This document shows positions 9,399 through 22,256 of a stretch of 64,000 nucleotides of DNA, one piece after another; the stretch's first letter is position 1; every line of letters starts with the position of its first letter. The position numbers and the translations under genes were made by a program. The notes below the pieces were generated by a model. That model saw only the letters and a list, made by a program, of their open reading frames with translations, had not been told where the DNA came from and did not search any database. The stretch comes from Aestuariibacter sp. A3R04 (GTDB lineage: Bacteria > Pseudomonadota > Gammaproteobacteria > Enterobacterales > Alteromonadaceae). The DNA lies in assembly GCF_018860805.1 (NCBI RefSeq), contig NZ_JAHKQR010000011.1, positions 1,110,366 through 1,174,365 on the forward strand. The letters run 5' to 3'.

Positions 9399-10400
9399 TC
9401 ATTCCTTATCAGGGGCGTCGCTGCACGCCGCGTCAATCAAATCGTAAAAGCGCTGAGGTAGCGCAGCAGAAACCGGCAGATACCAGCAATCTGAGTGAGC
9501 AAATGGCTTAACCTTTACGGCGTCTTTTTCCGTCATAACCACCATTCCGGAAGGAATGTCCTCCTCGGTAAAACGATGGTGATCATCAAAGCTATGGGTA
9601 TTGCTCAGTGTCAAGCCCATACGGGTTAGTGCCTGAAAAAAACGTCGGGGGTGACCAATGCCGGCAATGGCAGTGACGGCTTTATTTATGCTTGAGACAG
9701 GCTGAGTTTCGCGGCAGTCCTGTACGTTGACCAATACATCCCCCGCTAGTGTCATCGGAAATTGTGGTGTCTTCAGTGGCGCACGAGTTAACGAGGTAAA
9801 TGTAACATCACCATTGGTAACAATGCCATCCACCTTGTGCAGCCGCCAGCTTCCTTCCCGCAAAGGCCCCATGGGAAGTAAGTGCCCATTGCCCAGACCG
9901 CGACCATCCATAACCACCAGTTCGACATCCCGCCGCAATGCATAGTGTTGCAGCCCATCATCACAAACTATAATCTGACACCCGAGACAGTCAGCCAAAT
10001 AACTCGCCCCACGTACCCGTTTTGGATCAATGACCACGGGCACAGCCGTGCGATTTGCAATGAGAAACGGTTCATCTCCCACTTCTGCTGCAGTGTCTTC
10101 ACTGTTAACCTGGTGGGGAAAATGTTGCTGACTACCACCATAACCACGACTCAGAACACCTACCGCCAGCCCTTTTTGTTTTAAATAGTCGACAATAGCA
10201 ATAACTACCGGTGTTTTACCGTTTCCGCCTACCGAAATATTGCCCACGACAATAACCACAGCCTCAGGTTTCGATGTCTTGAGTGCACCGCAGCGAAAGC
10301 CCCATCTTCGTCCAGCGCTGATGAGAGCAAACAACAACGCCAATGGCCATAGCAAAAAAGCGAGGAGATTGCGCTTATACCAAAGGTTGTGCAAACTCAT
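9399..10400 (-). CDS. lpxK: tetraacyldisaccharide 4'-kinase LpxK
   Basis: Phosphorylates the 4' position of the lipid A disaccharide precursor at the inner membrane, giving lipid IVA. The 333-residue protein has an N-terminal hydrophobic anchor (about 14-30), the P-loop GNISVGGNGKTP (near 54-65) and the DDGLQH motif. Two bases separate it from msbA upstream, as in E. coli. Confidence 0.97.
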   Translation of the reverse strand: MSLHNLWYKRNLLAFLLWPLALLFALISAGRRWGFRCGALKTSKPEAVVIVVGNISVGGNGKTPVVIAIVDYLKQKGLAVGVLSRGYGGSQQHFPHQVNSEDTAAEVGDEPFLIANRTAVPVVIDPKRVRGASYLADCLGCQIIVCDDGLQHYALRRDVELVVMDGRGLGNGHLLPMGPLREGSWRLHKVDGIVTNGDVTFTSLTRAPLKTPQFPMTLAGDVLVNVQDCRETQPVSSINKAVTAIAGIGHPRRFFQALTRMGLTLSNTHSFDDHHRFTEEDIPSGMVVMTEKDAVKVKPFAHSDCWYLPVSAALPQRFYDLIDAACSDAPDKE

Positions 10401-10402
10401 GA

Positions 10403-12151
10403 CTAAACCTGTTCAGGAAACTGAAGCGCATGAAGCTGTGCGTAATAGCCCTTCTTAGCAAGCAACGCATCATGACGCCCTTGTTCGAGAATACGCCCTT
10501 GATCCACAACGATAATTTGGTCTGCCTTTTCGATTGTTGACAGCCGATGAGCCACCACCAACGATGTACAAGAGGCCTGCAGATTTTCAAGGGCATCCTG
10601 AATGAGCTTTTCTGACTCGGTATCGAGTGCAGATGTCGCTTCATCGAGGATCAAAATAGGTGCCTTGGCGAGAATGGCCCTGGCGATAGCGATGCGTTGG
10701 CGCTGACCACCCGAGAGCATTAAGCCGTTTTCACCGATAACAGTATCCAGACCATTTTCCAACTGATCGACGAATTCCATCACGTGAGCCATCGACGCGG
10801 CCTCAATGATTTCATCACGCGATATTTTCGCGGTTACACCATAGGCTATGTTATTCGCAATGGTGTCATTAAACAGCGTGACGTGCTGAGAAACGGTGGC
10901 AAACTGTTTGCGCAACGCTCGAAGCTCAATCTCATTGATATTAATACCGTCCAACGTTACTTCACCCTGTTGAGGAAGGTAAAAACGGGTGAGCAATGAC
11001 GAAATCGTTGACTTGCCACTGCCGGATTTACCTACTAATGCAATAGTCTCACCTGGCTTCGCCTCAAAAGATATATTGTGCAGAGCTGGCTTTTCCTTGC
11101 CCGGGTACGTAAAAGTAACATCATTAAAAGCAATATGCCCTGTAGCCCGTTGTATTTTGCGCGTACCGGTATTCACTTCAATTTCTTCGTCCAGCACTTC
11201 AAAAATACTGCTGCAGGCCGCCATGCCCCTTTGATATTCATTATTTACCGTGGTCAGTTGTTTAAGTGGTTTTAACAACATAACTAAATAAAACACCACA
11301 CTAATGAATGTTCCCGCAGTAAGGTTTTCCATGACTGACGGTAAACTCGCCATAAACAGCACCACTGCTAGAGCGACTGACGCGATAACCTGAATAGATG
11401 ACACACTGAGTATTTGCGTCACTGCCAGTTTCATGGTTTGTTGTCGGTTTAAGTTGTTTTTTTCTGCAAAGCGCGTCCGTTCAAAATCCTGACCGCCGAA
11501 CATCAGAATGACTTTATGTCCCTTAACAGCTTGCTCCACCGCCGCAGTGACACTGCCCATAGACTGCTGAATGTTGCGACTGACTTTTCTAAAACGCTTA
11601 CTTACAAAAGAGACAATAATTGCAACCAGGGGGCCAATAATGAGAAAAATCAGCGATAATTGCCACGACTGGTACAACATGACCACAAGCAGCCCAATCA
11701 CAAACGCCCCTTCCCTGACCAGAGTAAGCAAGGCTTTACTGGCTGCTTTGGACACTTGCTCTGTGTCGTACGTCACTTTACTGATAAGTGCACCGACAGC
11801 TTGCTGATCGTGAAAGGTAACAGGTAAATGAATGTACTTGTCGAACAATTGCTGACGCATAGTCATTACCACTTGAGAACCAATCCAATTAAGTGAATAG
11901 GTCCCCATAAAATTAAATATACCTCGCAGAATAAACAGCGGAACAATGGCCAATGCAGCGACGCGCAGAAAATCGCTATTGCCGTTTCCCAGAGAGTCGT
12001 CAATCAGGGGCTTCAAATTGGAAATAACAAAGGTGTCTAAGGCTGAATAGCCAATCATTCCCAATATGGCGAAAAAAAAGACAAGCTTGTATTGCCGAAG
12101 GTAGCTAAAAAAACGGCGCTGGTTACTGGCCGATGGGTCAGACTGTTGCAT
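10403..12151 (-). CDS. msbA: lipid A export ATP-binding/permease MsbA
   Basis: Flips lipid A-core across the inner membrane. The 582-residue ABC half-transporter has the same length as E. coli MsbA. A six-helix membrane domain (about 20-310) is followed by an ATPase domain with Walker A GKSGSGKST, signature LSGGQRQRIAIARAIL, Walker B LILDEATSALD and the switch His in VAHRLST. Heads the operon. 109 bases separate it from comEC, which runs the same way. Confidence 0.97.
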   Translation of the reverse strand: MQQSDPSASNQRRFFSYLRQYKLVFFFAILGMIGYSALDTFVISNLKPLIDDSLGNGNSDFLRVAALAIVPLFILRGIFNFMGTYSLNWIGSQVVMTMRQQLFDKYIHLPVTFHDQQAVGALISKVTYDTEQVSKAASKALLTLVREGAFVIGLLVVMLYQSWQLSLIFLIIGPLVAIIVSFVSKRFRKVSRNIQQSMGSVTAAVEQAVKGHKVILMFGGQDFERTRFAEKNNLNRQQTMKLAVTQILSVSSIQVIASVALAVVLFMASLPSVMENLTAGTFISVVFYLVMLLKPLKQLTTVNNEYQRGMAACSSIFEVLDEEIEVNTGTRKIQRATGHIAFNDVTFTYPGKEKPALHNISFEAKPGETIALVGKSGSGKSTISSLLTRFYLPQQGEVTLDGININEIELRALRKQFATVSQHVTLFNDTIANNIAYGVTAKISRDEIIEAASMAHVMEFVDQLENGLDTVIGENGLMLSGGQRQRIAIARAILAKAPILILDEATSALDTESEKLIQDALENLQASCTSLVVAHRLSTIEKADQIIVVDQGRILEQGRHDALLAKKGYYAQLHALQFPEQV

Positions 12152-12260
12152 GTATAAAAGTCACTTATTTACAGATCTCGTCTATTGTACTTGGAATTCA
12201 GTAAAAACACACCGGCTTACCGAATCATGTTCAGTAAGCTATGGGTTAACCCCCCCGCTT

Positions 12261-14633
12261 TCAAGTACTATCTACAATATTGGCTTTGCCAAAAACCCGG
12301 GGATCATACCACCTGCGTTTTTCGCGGGTGCCATAATCGCTAACTTCCAACTGATGCGGAGAAAAACTAAACCTGATATAACCGTGAACTGCGGAACGCA
12401 TCGTTTGAATACCCCGACGTAAATAACGACTTTCTACTTCCGAATGGGGCAACGCCCATCGATGGCGATATCCGGTGGTGAATACGGCATATCTGGGTGC
12501 CACTGCATCTATAAAAGCCGGTGAAGACGAGGTGCGGCTTCCGTGATGTGGCACGATTAAAACATCGCTATTTAGCGGTACTCGATGATAAAGCAACGCA
12601 TATTCTGCACTGGTATCAATGTCGCCAGTAAACAAAGCACTTTGTCGACCATCAGTAACACGCACAACACAAGAATAGTGATTCGTGTCTGCGACATCAG
12701 GTTTATCCGGCCAAAGAAATTCAAATTCCAACCCTTGCCAGTGAAAAGTTTCCCCCTTCATACATCCGTTGGTATTGCGGATGATATTGTTTTTGCTTTT
12801 ATTGTTTACCAACATGGATGCCACCGTTTGCGCACCTCCGGCGTGGTCATCATCACCATGGGTAATGATAAGTTTATCAATGTAACGTACCCCAATTTTT
12901 TTCAATGATGGCCACACAACACGCTCGAAGGCATTGCCATAGAGATAGGAGGGCCCTGTGTCAATAACCACTCCGCGACCTCCCCGTGTAACGACCGTAG
13001 CCGTACCGTGACCTACGTCAAACACGTGTACTACCCAGCGATTCTCGCTTGGAGGTAACAGATGGGAAAAAAGTGGGATAACGAGTATCAGCGAACACAC
13101 TAAACGATATGGTACTGCAGGACACAACCAGCACAGCAGCATCAGCAGAGCACAAAAAATGCTTGTAGATGACAACGACGGAAGCGGGGTTACCACCATA
13201 AATCGCTGACAGTTCTCAAGCCATAACATTAACGTCATAAGGCCCGTATCAGCGATATCGAGAAACAAGTTCGCATTTTGCCCACAGTACGCCAAAACCA
13301 TGCCTGCCAAGCCAATGGGCACTACAACCGAGATCCAGGGAATCGCTAACAAATTTACCGGAAATGTTAACCACGATGCCTGCTCGAAAAATAAAATTGT
13401 AAAAGGGATGAGCAACAAACTAAGTAAGCATTGTAAGCGCATCACACCGATTGCCTTTACCCACCATAAGCCACGCTGTAACGGGAAACGCCATTGGATT
13501 AACAAAATCAGCATTACCGCCCCAGCACTTAAATACAAACTGCTGCTATATACCGATCGGGGAAAAACAACTATGCAGCATGCCAGCATAACAAGAAAGC
13601 GCTGATACCACGTCCAGTATTTTTTGAAAATAACCAACACATAAAGCAAGCCAATACAAAGCCAGGCTCTAAAAACCGGAATTTGCCAATTGGCAACAGA
13701 TGCGTACAGCGTTGTGGCAACTAGCACACTAACAGCAACCGTCACTGACAGGTTTACCTTGTTGTAGTTTACAGGCAAAACCCCAATTATTAACGCCATT
13801 ACTGGTGCGCTTACTACAGCGGCCCACAGTGACACCATAGCCACGTGTAACCCAGAAATAGAGAACAGGTGAGCAGTACCAGTCTGTTGTAACAATGTCC
13901 AGTCTTCTCTGGTTAACCCATTTCTGTTTCCGGTAAACAGCGCCTGCATCCAGCGAGAATACCCGGCGTTATGTAAAATGCTAGATAACTTGTGGTGCAA
14001 CGTTCTGGCCGGTGACAATACTTTCACCCCACCGTCTGCCGGGACATAACCGCTAAGTGAGGTTTTCTTTGCCACCAGCACAGCACGACGGTCATAACCG
14101 GGATTAACAAGACTGGAGGCAGGTTTAACAACAAGTGTCAGACGTAGCCGTTGATGCACTGTAAATTGACCAAAGGCATTGTTCACTCGTGCAACGACCC
14201 CCCCGGAAAAGGGCTGGCTGTTCATTGTGTCAACATTAATACTGAGTATTTGGTAATCATCATAGCGTTGCAGTTCCGTTACTCGCCCCGTAACTATGAC
14301 ATCTTGTTGAATTTTATCTTCCGGTGGTTGCCAACCGAAGTGCCAATGACCTAAACTTGCCATCCATAATATGCCAACCAGTATTCCACTGAAAAAACAC
14401 CAACCTTTTAAGGAAAGCCCGAGTTGGTCATCAGGTGTGAAGAAAGGAAATCTAAACTTGCCGATTTTCAGTACAAAACTGTGATTTCGACGGCAAAAGA
14501 ACAGGCAAAAAATGATTAAAGTAGCCACGGCCATAAACGCCATCTCCCGCCTTTCCGGTAACACCGGCCACAAGGTGGACGATATTGCAGTTGTACAAAA
14601 AGCTGCCAAAAATACCGGTAAATGTTGCCACAC
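12261..14633 (-). CDS. comEC: DNA internalization competence protein ComEC/Rec2
   Basis: Inner-membrane channel for uptake of single-stranded DNA. The 790-residue protein has an N-terminal DUF4131-like region, a central multi-helix competence domain (about 220-500, with the segment FSISGLHVAM) and a C-terminal metallo-beta-lactamase-like domain. In that last domain DVGHGTA, the metal motif THGDDDHAGG and VPHHGSRTSS are visible, so the nuclease-type site looks intact. Its usual partners (pil/com genes) are not in the window. Only 35 bases separate its start from the divergent DUF2062 gene, so the promoters must overlap coding sequence. Confidence 0.95.
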   Translation of the reverse strand: MWQHLPVFLAAFCTTAISSTLWPVLPERREMAFMAVATLIIFCLFFCRRNHSFVLKIGKFRFPFFTPDDQLGLSLKGWCFFSGILVGILWMASLGHWHFGWQPPEDKIQQDVIVTGRVTELQRYDDYQILSINVDTMNSQPFSGGVVARVNNAFGQFTVHQRLRLTLVVKPASSLVNPGYDRRAVLVAKKTSLSGYVPADGGVKVLSPARTLHHKLSSILHNAGYSRWMQALFTGNRNGLTREDWTLLQQTGTAHLFSISGLHVAMVSLWAAVVSAPVMALIIGVLPVNYNKVNLSVTVAVSVLVATTLYASVANWQIPVFRAWLCIGLLYVLVIFKKYWTWYQRFLVMLACCIVVFPRSVYSSSLYLSAGAVMLILLIQWRFPLQRGLWWVKAIGVMRLQCLLSLLLIPFTILFFEQASWLTFPVNLLAIPWISVVVPIGLAGMVLAYCGQNANLFLDIADTGLMTLMLWLENCQRFMVVTPLPSLSSTSIFCALLMLLCWLCPAVPYRLVCSLILVIPLFSHLLPPSENRWVVHVFDVGHGTATVVTRGGRGVVIDTGPSYLYGNAFERVVWPSLKKIGVRYIDKLIITHGDDDHAGGAQTVASMLVNNKSKNNIIRNTNGCMKGETFHWQGLEFEFLWPDKPDVADTNHYSCVVRVTDGRQSALFTGDIDTSAEYALLYHRVPLNSDVLIVPHHGSRTSSSPAFIDAVAPRYAVFTTGYRHRWALPHSEVESRYLRRGIQTMRSAVHGYIRFSFSPHQLEVSDYGTREKRRWYDPRVFGKANIVDST

Positions 14634-14668
14634 GCTTTGCTTCTGCCTTATTGATGTGAAACCTGTAT

Positions 14669-15205
14669 ATGCCTAAAAAATTCATCAGACGCTTTCTACC
14701 CGACCATGAGACGATCAAACGCAATAAAGCACTACGGATCTTCGGCACGGTTTTGCATGAACCGAATCTTTGGCATCTGAACAGGCGTTCGGCATCGAAT
14801 GCGTTTGGTATTGGGTTATTTTTCGCGTTTTGGCCAGTTCCCTTTCAAATGTGGCTTTCTGCGGCAACGGCCATTCCATTTAGAGCGAACCTGCCACTTT
14901 CTGTTGCCACTGTGTGGATCACTAACCCCTTTACGATGCCACCCATTTTTTATGCGGCTTATAAAGTTGGTACCACTGTTATGGGCACAGAAACCCGGCA
15001 CTTCGAACTACAATTCAGTTGGAAATGGATCATTGAAAGTATCAGTACTATTGGGCCTGCATTTTTAGTCGGCTGTGCAATTTGCTCAGTGTTCTTCGGC
15101 CTAGCGGGTTATTTCGGCCTAAATTGGCTGTGGCGTTTTTCAGTGAGGAAATCCTGGAATAAGCGCAAGGCCGCCCGTGAAAATCGAGCGACCCAGCGGA
15201 GATAA
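14669..15205 (+). CDS. DUF2062 membrane protein
   Basis: A 178-residue protein with a basic N-terminus, three hydrophobic segments (about 46-65, 75-98 and 126-152) and a strongly basic C-terminal tail. The segment FGIGLFFAFWPVPFQM and the later TNPFTMPPIFYAAY are hallmarks of the DUF2062 family, of unknown function. Divergent from comEC and convergent with ligA, one base apart. Function cannot be given. Confidence 0.9.
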   Translation: MPKKFIRRFLPDHETIKRNKALRIFGTVLHEPNLWHLNRRSASNAFGIGLFFAFWPVPFQMWLSAATAIPFRANLPLSVATVWITNPFTMPPIFYAAYKVGTTVMGTETRHFELQFSWKWIIESISTIGPAFLVGCAICSVFFGLAGYFGLNWLWRFSVRKSWNKRKAARENRATQRR

Positions 15206-15206
15206 T

Positions 15207-17261
<2,055 letters not shown>

Positions 17262-17302
17262 TTAGATGTCAGCACGGCTGTGGTAATACCACAGCCTGGT
17301 AG

Positions 17303-18508
17303 TCAGCGGCGGGATATCATACGCTTGCGTTCGAATTCGCGGATTTTCTCCATATACTGTTGCAAGCCTTGTTTAGTTAGTACACTGCGCCGGCCGTCAA
17401 GGATCTGCCCGCCGAATTCGTCTGCTATTTTCCGCGCAGCGTTATGCATCATGTTGAATACCTGATGGGCATCGCCTTCGATGGGCAGGATCATAAATAG
17501 TGACACTCCCTGGGTTGAAAAATTTTCCAGGTTGTCGATATCAAATACACCGGGTTTGAACATATTGGCTAAGCTAAATAATACTGGCCCCTTGCCGTTG
17601 GCGTTCACATGCCGATGGAATATATCCTGATCGCCAAATTTAAAACCCAGGGTTAATAGCAATGGCAGTAAAGCCGCACCTGAGATCGGCTCATCATCAG
17701 CGGCTCGAACATTAATGACCAGTACTTCTTGTTCAGCGCTTTCATTACTGCCTGCAGATGTGGTTGTCTGCGCGTCTGTCGTCGCCTGACCATCAGAGCC
17801 TCCAGATGTATCAAAGTCAATATGCATTTGATCATCGCCAAACTTTGGCTCCTGTCGGCGCCTTTGAGATGATTTTCGCTTTGTGCCTGCCCGCTTGCCT
17901 TCTTCTGTTTGTGACGGTATTTCTTGAGCACTTATGGGGGCATCCAGGCTAAAGCTTTCTGTGTCCTGCACTTCGGCTTCATCACGTTCTTTTTTTATCA
18001 AGAATTCAGGTGGCGCTGGAATATCCTGGGCGATTTCTGTACTTTGGGCAGACCCATGCGCGGGCTTCAGATGCGGTTTTGGGTTCGACACAACTGCACC
18101 ATAAAGCTTTTCCGGCTTAGCTGCAGATAATTCTGTCCGGGCCACTTCGGCGTCCGCCGCCGCTGATGAAGAAAATTCGCTATTACCATTATTGTCGGTA
18201 TGAGCGGACTGGGCATCTCCGGGCTCATTAATTTTGTCGACGGATTCAACCGCCGGAGTCGACACAACGCGAACCTGACCTAAGCCGAGATCGTCGTAAT
18301 TTGGCATACCATCACTGTCCGCGTCATGCTCTTCTGATGGTGTTTTTTCTGCTTCGGAAACATCGTCATTGTCGTCCCACTGACGGGGTTCAATTCGTTC
18401 CCGCTGAGGCGCAGACTTTGATTTCCTGATTTTCCAGATCCCGTGAGCCAGCACGGCAACGATAAAACAAGTCCCCAGAATAAGGAGTGATAAACGTAAT
18501 TCATCCAT
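17303..18508 (-). CDS. zipA: cell division protein ZipA
   Basis: Bitopic inner-membrane protein that tethers FtsZ at the division site. The 401-residue protein has a membrane helix at about 4-24, a basic patch, a long acidic Ser/Pro/Asp-rich linker (about 45-260) and a globular C-terminal FtsZ-binding domain (about 265-395, with FMILPIEGDAHQVFNMM). The linker is longer than in E. coli (328 residues in total). Lies between smc and ligA, 19 bases after smc. Confidence 0.95.
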   Translation of the reverse strand: MDELRLSLLILGTCFIVAVLAHGIWKIRKSKSAPQRERIEPRQWDDNDDVSEAEKTPSEEHDADSDGMPNYDDLGLGQVRVVSTPAVESVDKINEPGDAQSAHTDNNGNSEFSSSAAADAEVARTELSAAKPEKLYGAVVSNPKPHLKPAHGSAQSTEIAQDIPAPPEFLIKKERDEAEVQDTESFSLDAPISAQEIPSQTEEGKRAGTKRKSSQRRRQEPKFGDDQMHIDFDTSGGSDGQATTDAQTTTSAGSNESAEQEVLVINVRAADDEPISGAALLPLLLTLGFKFGDQDIFHRHVNANGKGPVLFSLANMFKPGVFDIDNLENFSTQGVSLFMILPIEGDAHQVFNMMHNAARKIADEFGGQILDGRRSVLTKQGLQQYMEKIREFERKRMISRR

Positions 18509-18527
18509 TTAATTGGTTCGCCCTTTG

Positions 18528-21500
18528 TTATGATTCTACGAAGGTCATCGCTTCATCCACATCCACCGCAACCATTCTGGATACGCCTGGCTCTGCCATC
18601 GTAACACCGGTAAGATGTGTTGCCATTTCCATCGCAATCTTATTGTGGGTGATATATATAAACTGTACCGTCTTAGACATTTCCGAGACTAATTTACAGA
18701 ATCTTCCGACGTTGGCGTCATCCAGCGGCGCATCCACTTCATCTAACAGACAAAATGGCGCGGGATTCAGCCTGAAAATCGCAAATACCAATGATAAAGC
18801 GGTTAGTGCTTTTTCTCCACCGCTTAAAAGATGAATTGTACTATTTTTCTTACCAGGGGGGCGGGCCATGATGGTCACACCGGTTTCCAATAAATCATCA
18901 TCCGTTAGTGCAAGGTACGCTGCGCCCCCACCAAACACTTTTGGGAAAAGTTGTTTAAGTCCGTCATTTACCTGGTCAAAAGTTGAAGAAAACCGCATGC
19001 GCGTCTCTTTGTCTATTTTTCGAATTGCCGACTGCAGCGTCTCAAGAGCTGTAACAAGGTCTTCAAACTGGATATCCAGGTGCTGCTTCCGTTCTGCTTG
19101 TTGCTCGTATTCCTCCACTGCAGCAAGGTTTACTGCGCCGAGTCTGGCTATAGCTGCAGAGGTTTTATCCAACTGCGCCTGCCACTCATTTTCATTGGCC
19201 TGTTCATCTAGTGTCGGCAGCAATTCCTTCAGAGATTCGCCCGACTCCTGCAACTGCTCTAACACGGACATCGCTCTAACTCGAGCGCCTTCAATATCGA
19301 TTTTGATACCGTCAATTACGGCCTGTCGTTGCTGGATTTGCGTCTGTAAGCCTTGCTGACCTTGCTCAGCCTCACGCAATAGCGCCTCCAGTTCATTTAA
19401 CTTGTCTTGCTTTTCTATCCGCCTCGTCTCAATATCTTCCCGTTGAAGCAGTAGTGCTTGAAGTTGCGCTTCATTTATAGCCAAAGGCTGACTAAGTAAT
19501 TGTTTTTCTTTTTCTAATTCTGTTTTTCGTGCAGCGTATTCGGCAGCCTGCTGCTGGTTACGCGTTACCTGTTGTTGGTACATTTCCCGTTGACTCTGCT
19601 GCTGTTGAACCGTCAAAGCCAGTTGGTGAAGGCGTGATTTTTCCTGATCCACACGTTGACGAGCTTCACTTGCCTCTCGTTCAAGTTGTTCTCGCTTGTG
19701 ATGAGAGACAATGTCTTCTTCTTGTACTTCTGCTAACTCAGCTTCGAGTACTTCCAGTTGTTCAGCGGTACTGGCCAGTTGTATTTCTTCGCGTTCCAGT
19801 TGTTCACACTGTTTTCGCTTTTCTTCAGCCAACTTTTGTTGTCGTTGACGATACTGGTTCATTTGGGAAACTAATACCGAAAGTTTATTTTCCTGCTCCC
19901 GCTTATCGGCAATAGCATTTACGTAAGCCTGCCGTTTTTCTTCTAGCTGCCGTTCCACCTGTTCAACCGCAGCTGCGGCAAAATTTCTATCTTGCAAATC
20001 GGTATATACCCGTTCCGACAAGATTTCAATACTCCCTTCTAACGACACTATCTTAGCCTTTCTGGCAATGGCGCCCTGCACCTCTGCCTCTTCAGTCCCC
20101 CGAATAAACCAGTCACGGCTTAGCCATTCTCCGCTAAGGGTAGCCACAGATACGCCATCGGCCAGGTCGGGTAAGCGGGCTTCCGCCTCACTCAAAGTAC
20201 TGACTACTTCGATGAAATTAAAGAAATGAGGAACATAACTTCCCTTAACACAATCCGCTAACGTTCCCTTTATTGGGTTGCATTGCTGAACCATGGGAAA
20301 CAATCTGCGGCCCGAAGGAAGATGGGGAGCCGAGGCAAGTAATGTTTCAATGGTGTATTCATTTGCAACCGCCGGATCATTGAGCCATGTAACCATATTT
20401 TCCATTAGTGTTTCATAGCCAGGTTTCACCTCAATGGCTTGCCACAATGCTAAGATCCCGTCGGGCAATTGGGATGCATCTGCCTCTGCCAATTCTTGTA
20501 ACGCCACCAAAGCTGCCAGTGAAGAGCGTTGCTCCTGCAGATCATTCTCACTATTTTTTAACTGAGAATTTTTTTCCTCCAAAAGTTGACGTTTTTCTCG
20601 TAATAATGTGTCTGTGAGGGTGACGTCTGTCTCTGCTATGTGTGTTTTTTCAGCAGCTATGGACGCCACGGCACGCTGATGCTCGTGTTGTTCCACTAAA
20701 CCTGCGTACTGATCATCGTTTAGATCATCATCTAGTTCTGCGATGCGTTGCGTAGTCCGCATTTGCATACTGGTAACGGTTTGAATCTCGCCGTGTAGGC
20801 GTTGCACCTGATGTTTCAAGTTGTGCAACTGCTGCTCGCGCTCCCGCCGGTGGAGACTAAACTCTCTCAGTGTTTGTTCCGCAGCGTCAGCATGATCCAC
20901 CGCTTGCTCTATGGAGGCTTCCAGTAACGCGAGTTCTGGCTCCGCTACGCGAAGTTTTTGCTCCGCGCTATTCAATGCTTGCTGCCCTTCGCGCATGGCG
21001 TTTATCAATGTGGTTGATTTGTCATGCAGTGCTGCGAGTTCACTGTCAATTTGGGTTGCCCGTTGTTGACTGTGAAGCGCATTTTGTTCGAGTCTCGTGA
21101 TTTGTGTTGAAACGGTGAATCGCTGCTGCTGCAAATCATCTATAACAGCTTTAACAGACTCGGACTCTGTGCGATAGGCTTCAATACCAGCTTCATCGCC
21201 TCGCTGTTTTGCCAACAGCGCATCCAGTTCATTTTGATGTTGACGTTGTTCTTTTTCGAGACTTTCAATGTGGTCAGTGTGATGACGCCATCGCAAGGCT
21301 GATAACTCGTTTTTAAGCTGTCTCTCCGTTGCCTTTAGCGCTTTATAGCGCTGTGCTGCTGCTGCCTGACGTTGGAGCTTTTCTAACTGTCTGCCCAATT
21401 CACCACGAACGTCTTCCAAGCGTTCGAGGTTGTCCTGAGTGTGGCGAATGCGGTTTTCGGTTTCTCTTCTTCGCTCCTTGTATTTCGATATACCCGCGGC

Positions 21501-21998
21501 TTCTTCTATAAAGACCCTTAATTCCTGAGGCTTAGACTCAATCAGGCGTGAAATCATGCCTTGTTCAATAATGGCGTAACTACGCGGGCCCAACCCAGTA
21601 CCCAGGAAAAGGTCTGTTACATCTCGTCTGCGACATTTAGTACCGTTGAGAAAATAATGAGATTGTGCGTCACGCGTCACCAATCGCTTTACTGATAATT
21701 CATTGTACATGGCGTACTCGCCGCCAATACGGTTCGACTCGTTGTCAAACACCAACTCAACACTACACTGTCCAACTGGCTTTCTGGCAGAAGACCCGTT
21801 GAAAATAACGTCAGTCATAGCGTCACCGCGAAGGTTTTTGGCTGAACTTTCGCCTAGCACCCAACGCACGGCGTCAATGACATTGGATTTCCCACACCCA
21901 TTTGGACCTACAATGGCTGTCATGTCTCCCGGGAACGGAATAGTGGTAGGGTCGACAAAAGACTTAAAGCCAGCAAGCTTAATTTTTTTCAGTCGCAC
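18528..21998 (-). CDS. smc: chromosome segregation protein SMC
   Basis: Structural ATPase of the SMC-ScpAB condensin. The 1156-residue protein has Walker A GPNGCGKSN near residue 32, two long Gln/Glu-rich coiled coils (about 170-495 and 670-1000), a hinge (about 510-660) and a C-terminal ABC half with LLSGGEKALTALSLVF and LLDEVDAPLDDANV. The presence of a true SMC implies the organism does not rely on the MukBEF system of enterobacteria; scpA and scpB are not in the window. Divergent from cysZ. Confidence 0.98.
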   Translation of the reverse strand: MRLKKIKLAGFKSFVDPTTIPFPGDMTAIVGPNGCGKSNVIDAVRWVLGESSAKNLRGDAMTDVIFNGSSARKPVGQCSVELVFDNESNRIGGEYAMYNELSVKRLVTRDAQSHYFLNGTKCRRRDVTDLFLGTGLGPRSYAIIEQGMISRLIESKPQELRVFIEEAAGISKYKERRRETENRIRHTQDNLERLEDVRGELGRQLEKLQRQAAAAQRYKALKATERQLKNELSALRWRHHTDHIESLEKEQRQHQNELDALLAKQRGDEAGIEAYRTESESVKAVIDDLQQQRFTVSTQITRLEQNALHSQQRATQIDSELAALHDKSTTLINAMREGQQALNSAEQKLRVAEPELALLEASIEQAVDHADAAEQTLREFSLHRREREQQLHNLKHQVQRLHGEIQTVTSMQMRTTQRIAELDDDLNDDQYAGLVEQHEHQRAVASIAAEKTHIAETDVTLTDTLLREKRQLLEEKNSQLKNSENDLQEQRSSLAALVALQELAEADASQLPDGILALWQAIEVKPGYETLMENMVTWLNDPAVANEYTIETLLASAPHLPSGRRLFPMVQQCNPIKGTLADCVKGSYVPHFFNFIEVVSTLSEAEARLPDLADGVSVATLSGEWLSRDWFIRGTEEAEVQGAIARKAKIVSLEGSIEILSERVYTDLQDRNFAAAAVEQVERQLEEKRQAYVNAIADKREQENKLSVLVSQMNQYRQRQQKLAEEKRKQCEQLEREEIQLASTAEQLEVLEAELAEVQEEDIVSHHKREQLEREASEARQRVDQEKSRLHQLALTVQQQQSQREMYQQQVTRNQQQAAEYAARKTELEKEKQLLSQPLAINEAQLQALLLQREDIETRRIEKQDKLNELEALLREAEQGQQGLQTQIQQRQAVIDGIKIDIEGARVRAMSVLEQLQESGESLKELLPTLDEQANENEWQAQLDKTSAAIARLGAVNLAAVEEYEQQAERKQHLDIQFEDLVTALETLQSAIRKIDKETRMRFSSTFDQVNDGLKQLFPKVFGGGAAYLALTDDDLLETGVTIMARPPGKKNSTIHLLSGGEKALTALSLVFAIFRLNPAPFCLLDEVDAPLDDANVGRFCKLVSEMSKTVQFIYITHNKIAMEMATHLTGVTMAEPGVSRMVAVDVDEAMTFVES

Positions 21999-22256
21999 AG
22001 TTTATGCCCCCAGCATAAAAACACCCGCTGAGCTTGTTCGATGACATGCAAATAGAAACCGATGGCGTGAATAATGTTGTTCACCAAAACGCAAGCGCTG
22101 TAGACAAGTTATTGTTATCCCACGACTCTATCAAAACTCACAGGTTGTAACAATTGCCATTTCGCCTGGGGTTTTCCGCTCAGTATACTTATTTCAAAGC
22201 TTTTGAATATGGTAGGCTATGCCCGTTGCTATTTCCCGGGTCCAACAGGAGTATAT

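Noticed and set aside
12261-14633. Competence island around comEC
   Set aside because: Neighbours are LPS and DUF2062 genes; no pilus or other com genes are present.
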